Part shown: one piece after another, positions 52,233 to 58,141 of the stretch
Layout: each line of letters begins with the position of its first letter
Position numbering within the stretch: the first letter of the stretch is position 1
Source: Clostridia bacterium
GTDB taxonomy: Bacteria > Bacillota > Clostridia > TANB77 > UBA1234
DNA length: 58,141 nucleotides
Direction of reading: 5' to 3'
Assembly (NCBI GenBank): GCA_017539905.1
Contig: JAFYBZ010000028.1
Coordinates: 1-58,141, forward strand
Program-made: the position numbers and the translations under genes
The notes under the pieces: generated by a model
Database searches by the model: none
The model's input: only the letters and a program-made list of their open reading frames with translations
Told to the model about the DNA's origin: nothing

Positions 52233-53726
52233 TTAGTAACCAATTGTCTTAAAGAAAACTTCGGTACGACGATTGTTGGCTTTCCCTTCGTCAGTAAGAT
52301 TAGTATCAATAGGATTAGTATCACCATTTCCTATGATAATAAACCTACGAGAATCAATTCCAAGTGCTTGCAAGTATTTTGCAACACTTCTTGCCCTCTT
52401 AAAGGAGAAGTCTTTACCATCATCGCCATCTACTTTTGCGGTGTTGCCCTCAATCTGGATATACACACCATTAAGAACTTTTGCAGTCTCTGCAAATTCA
52501 ACTAGTGCAGGAAAAGATTCGCTAGAGATTTTGTAAGAGTCAGTTTCGAATTTAATATCGAGTCTCACTGATAGCAGTGCAGAATTATTATTTATCTGCT
52601 GAGCAGCTTGCCTTCCCTCACTCGAAAATGCAAAGGAAGTTATATCATCACTCGGATATTTATTCGCAAGCTTTTCGACATATACTGTTGTGAAAGCTGT
52701 TTCTGCCTTTTCAGGTTTTGCAATTTCACCAACAGAAATCCAAATGTTTGCCATATCTTTGTAAATTTTTACAGCAGTTGTACTCAGAAGATTCATATTA
52801 TCTGCCCATGTTGCAATCGAAGCATTATTACACATCTCTTTGATTTCATCATCATCCATAAGTTCAAACATAGGCATAACTTTAATGGATTCAAATTCAC
52901 GAAGATACATGCTATTTGCTTCAAGAGCACCATCAATCAGTTTTACAATAAAGTCTTCATTCTGATCTACAAAATCTTTTCTAAATACAAGTCCATCTAG
53001 AATTAAATTCGTTCCCATTGAAGTATCAAATAGAATTCTAGAATTTGTAGAGCTGGCTGCTTGTGTAAGATACGGTTCCCATGTTGCAGCTGCATCAACT
53101 GATCCTGCAAAAAACGCTTCTGCGGTATCATCAGCTGTTTCAAAGTACACCATATTATTACGAATGCTAACAATTTCTTCTTGAGTTAATCCAGCATTTG
53201 TAATCAGCCATTCAACTAGAGTTTGTGCTTCAGAGAATCTCGGGACTGCAATCTTCTTACCTACAAGATCTTTTACTGATTTTATAGAAGCTTTGGAAAT
53301 AATTCCGTCACCACCGTTTGAATAGTTGGTGATATACGGCATTGTTACTTCAACATTTGCTTCATCAAATTTATTCTGCAAGAATGCATAACGGTTTACT
53401 GTGTAACCTGCACCTTGAAGTTCACCAGAGATAAGACCTGCAGAAGAAGTATTTGCATCATTCATAACTACATAGCGTACTCTGATTCCATTCCGAGCAT
53501 TGATACTATCTTGAGTTGTAGTAAGACCACCGTTGGCATAGATTAACGGTTTCCATCCGATCCATTCATCCAAGGAGATTGTAACCTCTTTGACATTATT
53601 CGGATTGTAGGGCTTTGCAGGTTCTTTGTGGAAAATAGAAATTAATTTATCTACTCCAATCATTCCTGCTCCGAGAATAACAACAATCAGAACAATGCTT
53701 AAAATCCGTGTTCTCCTATTCTTCAT
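52233..53726 (-). CDS. NMT1-like solute-binding protein fused to OmpA domain (copy 2)
   Basis: A 497-residue protein: uncleaved N-terminal anchor (about 8-28), an ABC-type taurine/nitrate-like binding domain (about 45-370: EWIGWKPLIYANGGL, LQGAGYTVNRYAFLQ, ATWEPYLTQA) and a C-terminal OmpA/MotB domain (about 390-495: YIQIEGNTAK, FSFKRARSVAKYLQALGI, NNRRTEVFF). Fusion of a transport receptor to a peptidoglycan-binding OmpA domain is unusual in a Gram-positive. A close paralogue lies at 56093. Start at ATG 53726 after AAGGAG. Two in-frame CGG codons; at one (NARNGI) the paralogue has Lys. Confidence 0.8.
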   Translation of the reverse strand: MKNRRTRILSIVLIVVILGAGMIGVDKLISIFHKEPAKPYNPNNVKEVTISLDEWIGWKPLIYANGGLTTTQDSINARNGIRVRYVVMNDANTSSAGLISGELQGAGYTVNRYAFLQNKFDEANVEVTMPYITNYSNGGDGIISKASIKSVKDLVGKKIAVPRFSEAQTLVEWLITNAGLTQEEIVSIRNNMVYFETADDTAEAFFAGSVDAAATWEPYLTQAASSTNSRILFDTSMGTNLILDGLVFRKDFVDQNEDFIVKLIDGALEANSMYLREFESIKVMPMFELMDDDEIKEMCNNASIATWADNMNLLSTTAVKIYKDMANIWISVGEIAKPEKAETAFTTVYVEKLANKYPSDDITSFAFSSEGRQAAQQINNNSALLSVRLDIKFETDSYKISSESFPALVEFAETAKVLNGVYIQIEGNTAKVDGDDGKDFSFKRARSVAKYLQALGIDSRRFIIIGNGDTNPIDTNLTDEGKANNRRTEVFFKTIGY

Positions 53727-53743
53727 TTTTCTCACTCCTTTTC

Positions 53744-54478
53744 TTAGCCTGATGCCCTATTCACAAAAAGATGAATTTCTTCAGGCTCATCATCTTCAGT
53801 ATCAATGTTGGAAGTTGTTCTAATCTCTTGGAGATTTTCTACAACATCCTTGAGTCCAGGATCTTCAGGATTAAAATCATCACCCATCTTGGATACTTCT
53901 TCCAAGAGCTGGTCATAATTTGTTGTTAAACTATCCATGCTTTTAAGTACTTCTCGAACAATAGCAACATCTTCTACTTTAGAAGGACGATTTCCTTTAG
54001 ATTTTGCATCGTATGCAATCAAAGCTTTAATGAGTTTCTTTGCATTTGCAATAATAAAACTCGTTGTAGCTTGACTACGCTCTTGCAAAAATCTTTTGGC
54101 TTTATCATCATTCATCTTGATGAGTTCATTGAGTGCTTTTTCTTTCTGAGCAAAAGATTCTACTTTGTGAAGAAAATCATTAATAACATTTCTGAAATCA
54201 GAATTATCATCACTCATATCTTCAAGCTTTTCTATTGCCTGAGAAAGTTCACTCTCGTTTTTCTCCGATATAGTTTTGCTCTGATATTCATAGCTTGCTT
54301 CAATTTCTTTTTCTTTGAAATAGATGCAGTATGAAATCACATAGTGAAGAATTATTCCAATCAGAGGAACAATGATGTAGAATACAATACTACTTCCAAA
54401 AATCAGTCTTAAAAGAACATAAAGAATCAAGCAAAAAAGGATGATTAAATAATCATATAACCGCTTGAACAGTTTCAT
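53744..54478 (-). CDS. XpaC-like membrane-associated helical protein
   Basis: A 244-residue protein: two N-terminal spans (about 8-27 and 29-50), then a long helical, charged cytoplasmic part. Its plan resembles XpaC/YceG-type proteins often encoded with TelA, a weak match by layout and context only. ATG 54478 follows AAGGAGG and overlaps the ATPase gene by 26 bp. One in-frame CGG (LFKRLYD). Confidence 0.45.
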   Translation of the reverse strand: MKLFKRLYDYLIILFCLILYVLLRLIFGSSIVFYIIVPLIGIILHYVISYCIYFKEKEIEASYEYQSKTISEKNESELSQAIEKLEDMSDDNSDFRNVINDFLHKVESFAQKEKALNELIKMNDDKAKRFLQERSQATTSFIIANAKKLIKALIAYDAKSKGNRPSKVEDVAIVREVLKSMDSLTTNYDQLLEEVSKMGDDFNPEDPGLKDVVENLQEIRTTSNIDTEDDEPEEIHLFVNRASG

Positions 54479-55229
54479 AACTTCTTACCTCCTTCTTTAT
54501 TTTTGAAGGTCTAATTCTAAATTTTGGTGTAAACTCAATTATTGTAGGATTAAGTCCTTCAATAACATGTTGTTCATGAGTAATAATTATTTCTATAGTG
54601 TTGTATTTTGCTTGATGTTCTTTTATTAGTTCAACAACCAGCATGTCATTCTTTTCATCAAGTGCAGATGTAGGTTCATCATATAGAATTACATCACTCC
54701 ATCTATTTACAAAAGCACTTGCAAGTGATAACCGCTGATCTTGACCACCAGAAATTTGTGTTGGAAGTTTCTTTGCATGCTCAGCAATTCCAAGCCTTTC
54801 AAGTACTCTAATTGCTTCTTCTTTATCCTCTGCAGTCGGCCTTACTTTATGTCCTTTGTGTACCATAAGTACATTGTTAAGACACGTAAGCCAAGGAAAA
54901 CTTTTGTAGTGTTGATGTACCATGTGAATACTTGGTATTGGTCTATCTATGATTGACCTTACCCTTTCTAACTTTTTATCAAGTCCAAAAAGACAGTACT
55001 CAACATCAGTTGAAACAAGTTCTCTTTCTACATCTTTTTCAATGTAGATTTTTCCAGAATATCTTCCCTCGAGTCCAGCTATCATACGCATTAATGTTGT
55101 TTTACCAACTCCTGAAGGACCAGAAAAAGCGTAGATGCCAGGTGTGAAGATATAATCCATGTTGGCGAAGAGTTCATTCTCGCCAAATGACAGGCTGATT
55201 TCTTCAAGCCTTAACACTTTTCTTTTCAT
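54453..55229 (-). CDS. ABC transporter ATPase, TauB/SsuB type
   Basis: A 258-residue ATP-binding subunit: Walker A GPSGVGKTT (about 38), signature SGGQDQRLSLASAF (about 150), Walker B VILYDEPTSALD (about 175) and the H-loop ITHEQH. Start at ATG 55229 after GGAGG; the longer frame would overlap the permease. It pairs with the permease at 55204 and the SBP fusions to import an unknown small anion or pyrimidine-like solute. The signature Arg is encoded by CGG, showing that CGG is read as Arg here. Confidence 0.9.
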   Translation of the reverse strand: MKRKVLRLEEISLSFGENELFANMDYIFTPGIYAFSGPSGVGKTTLMRMIAGLEGRYSGKIYIEKDVERELVSTDVEYCLFGLDKKLERVRSIIDRPIPSIHMVHQHYKSFPWLTCLNNVLMVHKGHKVRPTAEDKEEAIRVLERLGIAEHAKKLPTQISGGQDQRLSLASAFVNRWSDVILYDEPTSALDEKNDMLVVELIKEHQAKYNTIEIIITHEQHVIEGLNPTIIEFTPKFRIRPSKIKKEVRSYETVQAVI

Positions 55230-55989
55230 CTTCAATCCTCCATTTGAAAATCTTCTTCGTGATCCATGTCGCAAGCATATTAAATAGCTTACTAAAAACA
55301 AACAGAATAATTATTGCTGCAAAAACCATTGCAGTTTTTCCTCGTGCACCACCTATATACATTAAATGTCCAAGACCATACTGCGTATTATTTGTTTCTG
55401 CAATTACAACATAGGTCCAACCTACTGCATATAGGTTTATAAAAGAAGTGACAAGTGACGGAGTAATATATGGAATTAAACAATGAATAAGCATCCGAGG
55501 ATAACTAAATCCCATAGTAGCCGCTGTTTCCTTAAGTTTGATTATTTCGTCCGTGCTATCTTCACAGATTTGTAGTACAGTAGGTAAAAATGAAAATATA
55601 CATGCAATAGTTACAAGTGAAATTTTCATTTCTTCACCAATACCAAAATACAAAACGATAAGTGATTGGAAACAAGTTACAGGTGCAAATTTAAGACTGT
55701 CTACTATTGGCCTAAACACTTTCCCAACAGGTTTGCACCAAGCCATCGCCATTCCAAGTGGAAGTGAAATAACTGTTGCAATTAAAATACCTGAAGTTAC
55801 TCTTATGAAACTAGACCAAAGATGTTTAAAGAATGCACCAGTTTCAAAAAGATTAACCACAACATCAGTCGTTGCCTTTGGTGATGGAGCAAATAGTTCT
55901 TTGTTAGTGATTGCACTCCAAAGCCACCAAAGGAATATGATGCAAGCAATATAGATTAATCCATATGCTCTTTTACTTAATTTTTTCAT
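55204..55989 (-). CDS. ABC transporter permease, TauC/SsuC type
   Basis: A 261-residue permease with about six spans and the conserved inner-membrane EAA-type loop (KLKETAATMGFSYPRMLIHCLIPYI at about 150-175, ending in the ATPase contact). It matches the BPD_transp_1 family for taurine, nitrate or thiamine-precursor import. One in-frame CGG (SYPRML). Overlaps the ATPase gene by 26 bp. Confidence 0.88.
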   Translation of the reverse strand: MKKLSKRAYGLIYIACIIFLWWLWSAITNKELFAPSPKATTDVVVNLFETGAFFKHLWSSFIRVTSGILIATVISLPLGMAMAWCKPVGKVFRPIVDSLKFAPVTCFQSLIVLYFGIGEEMKISLVTIACIFSFLPTVLQICEDSTDEIIKLKETAATMGFSYPRMLIHCLIPYITPSLVTSFINLYAVGWTYVVIAETNNTQYGLGHLMYIGGARGKTAMVFAAIIILFVFSKLFNMLATWITKKIFKWRIEDEKKSVKA

Positions 55990-56041
55990 TGTTAGTCACC
56001 TCATTATTTCTTTAGTTGCTATGGATTCGTTTCTTTGAAAA

Positions 56042-56069
56042 AGGGGCTAGCGCTTTTACGCTAGCCCCT
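56042..56069 (-). terminator. Attenuating terminator after SBP/OmpA copy 1
   Basis: An 11-bp GC-rich stem (AGGGGCTAGCG) followed by CCCCTTTTTC on the minus strand. It lies between the binding-protein gene and the permease, the usual place to give more binding protein than transporter. Confidence 0.8.
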
Positions 56070-56092
56070 CGTAAAAGAGATCACTTTACGCA

Positions 56093-57538
56093 TTAATAGC
56101 CACGGACGGTTTTAAAGTAAAACTCTGTCCTTCTATTTTCAGCTGCGGCAAGATTTTCTTCGTTGATGGGTTTAAAGTCACCATTTCCTACCACGATGAT
56201 ACGATTTTCATCAATACCATGTGCAACGAAGTAGTCTTTCACAGACTGTGCGCGAGCTTCGGAAAATTCCACAATCATCTGATCAGTCACACCGTCGGCT
56301 CTTTTAGCAGCGTTACCTTCGAGCTGGATATACACGCCATCAAGAATCTTCGCAATCTTCACAAACTCATCGAGTTGTGCATAGCTAGCTTCTTTAATAG
56401 TAGTAGAGTTCAGATTGTACTTGATATCAGCCGCGTACGAAAGCAGGCTTTCAGGGCTTTCAATCAATGTAACTTTCTGCTCGTCAGTGAGTACTTCAGA
56501 AGTCGTATTTTCCATCGCAGGATATTTGGTGAGCAGGTTCTCAGCAAACTTACTCTCAAATGCATCAGCTGCTTTTTCCGGATATGCAGTTTCTCCAACT
56601 ACAATCCATACTTCAGCCATATCCGAATACATCTGAACAGCAGTTTCTTTGAGGAGCCTTACATTTTGAGCACAAGTTGCAAGATCTGCGCCCATCGCCA
56701 TTTCGACAATTTCTTCGTCAGACATCAGCTCAAACATGGGCATCTGCCGTACGTTGTCGAAAACAGTTTTGTACATTCCAGCAGCTTCGAAAGATCCATC
56801 CATCAGCTTAATGATAAAGTCTTTATGGCTCTCAACAAAATCCTTACGGAAGACAATACCATCAAGAATCAAGTTGGTGCTCATCGAAGTATCAAAGAGT
56901 ACTCTGCTATCTGTGCTGGAAGCAGCCTGCGTCAGATAGGGTTCCCACGTAGCAGCGGCATCAACGCTTCCACTGAAGAATGCTTTCGCAGTATCATCAG
57001 CGGTTTCGAAGTATACCATATCACTACGAATCTGGGCCTTTTCTTCAGCAGTCAAATCCGAATTGTTAAGCAGCCATTCTACAAGAGTCTGCGCTTCACT
57101 GAACTTCGGAACTGCAACTTTCCTTCCAACCAGATCTTTGATAGTCAGGATATCAGACTTCGCGATAATGCCATCTCCACCATTGCTGAAGTTTGTGATG
57201 TAAGGCATTACAACTTTGAGTCCAGCTTCATCAAACTTTGCCTGAAGGAATGCATACCGGTTAACTGTATAACCTGCACCCTGCAGATCACCAGAAATAA
57301 GTGCAGCGCTCGAAGTGGTCGCGTCATTCATTACGACATATTCGACACTGATACCATTTTTGGCATTGATAGAATCCGGAGCTGTCTTAAGACCACCATT
57401 GGCATCCAGCAGGGACTGCCAGCCGATCCACTCATCGATGGAAATTTTTACCGTCTCTTCCGCGCATGCAGTGTTCACACTGCAAACCATCACGAAGAGC
57501 ATAACCAGGGTCATGATAATCATTGAGAACTTCTTCAT
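56093..57538 (-). CDS. NMT1-like solute-binding protein fused to OmpA domain (copy 1)
   Basis: A 481-residue exported protein: cleavable signal peptide (about 1-25, ending VNTACA-EET), taurine/nitrate-type binding domain (about 30-360: DEWIGWQSLLDANGGL, GAGYTVNRYAFLQAKF) and C-terminal OmpA/MotB domain (about 375-480: YIQLEGNAAKRADG, EARAQSVKDYFVAHGID, ENRRTEFYF). Start at ATG 57538, nine bases after AGGAGG; the ATG at 57619 has poor spacing. Secreted whereas copy 2 is membrane-anchored. Two in-frame CGG codons (VNRYAF, VRQMP); copy 2 has CGT at the first, so it codes for Arg. Confidence 0.82.
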   Translation of the reverse strand: MKKFSMIIMTLVMLFVMVCSVNTACAEETVKISIDEWIGWQSLLDANGGLKTAPDSINAKNGISVEYVVMNDATTSSAALISGDLQGAGYTVNRYAFLQAKFDEAGLKVVMPYITNFSNGGDGIIAKSDILTIKDLVGRKVAVPKFSEAQTLVEWLLNNSDLTAEEKAQIRSDMVYFETADDTAKAFFSGSVDAAATWEPYLTQAASSTDSRVLFDTSMSTNLILDGIVFRKDFVESHKDFIIKLMDGSFEAAGMYKTVFDNVRQMPMFELMSDEEIVEMAMGADLATCAQNVRLLKETAVQMYSDMAEVWIVVGETAYPEKAADAFESKFAENLLTKYPAMENTTSEVLTDEQKVTLIESPESLLSYAADIKYNLNSTTIKEASYAQLDEFVKIAKILDGVYIQLEGNAAKRADGVTDQMIVEFSEARAQSVKDYFVAHGIDENRIIVVGNGDFKPINEENLAAAENRRTEFYFKTVRGY

Positions 57539-57682
57539 TTTCTTTTCCTCCTTGTTGTGTTTTGTTTGGTCGTTGTTGTGTAAATTGGAAACTGATTTGA
57601 AGTTTGCATGCTCTAGCATATCTTTTCGTTTACCCTCCTTCTATTAAGAACTTGAGCCCCGGTAAGGATTTATTACGATGTC

Positions 57683-57711
57683 ATTTTATCAATGGTTATA
57701 TAAAGGGTCAA
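57683..57711 (-). promoter_or_regulatory. Promoter of the SBP/ABC operon
   Basis: TTGACC (57706-57711), 17-bp spacer containing TATATAACC, TAAAAT (57683-57688). The leader is about 135 nt; a 57620-57880 region otherwise shows nothing I can name. Confidence 0.7.
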
Positions 57712-57881
57712 TATTAGTGAAGCTCTGTAAGTCCGCAATATCAACAGTTTGAGCGATTTCCCGATGTTATAATATGGTCTTATAAAATGCATAAATAAAT
57801 CTTATAATTTACTTTCTTCTTATTTATAATATATATAATAAGAAGAAAATTTGATTGTTTATTTTTTAATATAAAAACAAA

Positions 57882-57993
57882 AAACACACAGAAATAATTC
57901 TGTGTGTTTATAAACTTATATAGTTAGTTGCCTAATTATATAGCTTCATCATCTAAAGTGCATTTACATCAAATTCACTAATATACCTTTCTA
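57882..57993 (-). ncRNA. Candidate small RNA of about 112 nt
   Basis: Bounded by a promoter (58000-58028) and a strong 12-bp terminator stem at 57882-57909 (AAACACACAGAA and complement, then TTTTTTG on the minus strand). The longest ORF between is only a few codons, so the transcript is probably non-coding. No RNA family recognised. The 5' end is placed seven bases from the -10 element. Confidence 0.4.
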
Positions 57994-57999
57994 ATACAT

Positions 58000-58028
58000 C
58001 TAATATCACAGATTATGGTTAATTTCAA
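58000..58028 (-). promoter_or_regulatory. Promoter of candidate small RNA
   Basis: TTGAAA (58023-58028), 17-bp spacer ending AATCTGTGA (identical to the end of the band-7 promoter spacer), TATTAG (58000-58005). Confidence 0.5.
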
Positions 58029-58062
58029 CAGTTTGCATTTTATGCGATTAGGTTACATAATA

Positions 58063-58091
58063 TTGATTTTTCGCTAGAAATTTGATATAAT
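58063..58091 (+). promoter_or_regulatory. Promoter of a gene beyond the right edge
   Basis: TTGATT (58063-58068), 17-bp spacer, perfect TATAAT (58086-58091). TTACATAAT lies just upstream and AGGAGG about ten bases before the window end, so a start codon is expected immediately after it. Confidence 0.75.
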
Positions 58092-58141
58092 AGTCAGTGG
58101 ACATTGTAATTAATGTACTATTAATTAGGAGGCATTCAAAT

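Noticed and set aside
56219..57526. 435-codon open frame on the plus strand opposite the SBP/OmpA gene
   Set aside because: It is long but antisense to a clear protein, with no ribosome site and Cys/His/Phe-rich composition typical of reverse frames of this gene.

Overview
The window is AT-rich DNA from a low-GC, spore-forming Firmicute of clostridial type, most likely an uncultivated gut or rumen lineage. It carries a dcw cluster, spoVG, a SpoIVB-like protease, a DNPR-type (meso-diaminopimelate) MurE, and Gram-positive style ribosome-binding sites and promoters. I could not assign a genus.

Layout. 1-2161: frameshifted repeat-rich surface protein, cut by the left edge. 2287-6577: ECF sigma and putative anti-sigma factor, DUF4364 protein, SpoU methylase, trmB, queA. 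6703-10388: engB, an anchored lipoprotein-like protein, tex. 10481-14944: orphan genes around uvrC, with a GGGGAC repeat array. 15085-22006: spoVG, murC, mreB, a PdaC-like deacetylase, a TOPRIM orphan, nth, rpmB. 22201-28231: SpoIVB-like protease, serS, an orphan, dxs. 28228-36552: mraZ-rsmH-ftsL-ftsI-murE-mraY-ftsW, all on the minus strand. 36794-43555: pilin-like protein, M23 peptidase, thioredoxin, murD-murL, mnmA. 43656-49608: small orphans, a dockerin/Ig-like surface protein, a transglutaminase-like protein, and a band-7 operon with micro-proteins. 49785-57538: an accessory island with a TelA-like protein, a VWA lipoprotein, two solute-binding/OmpA fusions, and an ABC ATPase and permease.

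The main observation is a recoding signal. Four otherwise intact genes (mreB, ftsW, an M23 peptidase and the surface protein) are each interrupted by +1 frameshifts, six in total. All six fall on a zero-frame CGG codon. In every case skipping the C gives a GGA or GGT glycine codon and restores a canonical family motif, for example the MreB phosphate loop and the FtsW TGISLPF motif. By eye I found no other in-frame CGG in the roughly thirty core genes. The compositionally different accessory genes carry about 26 in-frame CGG codons read normally as Arg, including the conserved Arg of an ABC signature motif. This suggests CGG is a +1 shift (or CGGW four-base glycine) signal in core genes, in conflict or competition with Arg decoding in accessory genes. 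Sequencing error must be excluded, but a frame-blind error would not put all six insertions exactly before an in-frame Gly codon.

Secondary signals are a TACATAA/TTATGTA element in the spacer of many sigma-A promoters, mostly of accessory genes; a MraZ operator inside the mraZ promoter; three kinds of GGGGAC-core palindromic repeat; a murD-murL pair pointing to the epimerase route for D-glutamate; and a probable small RNA near the right edge.
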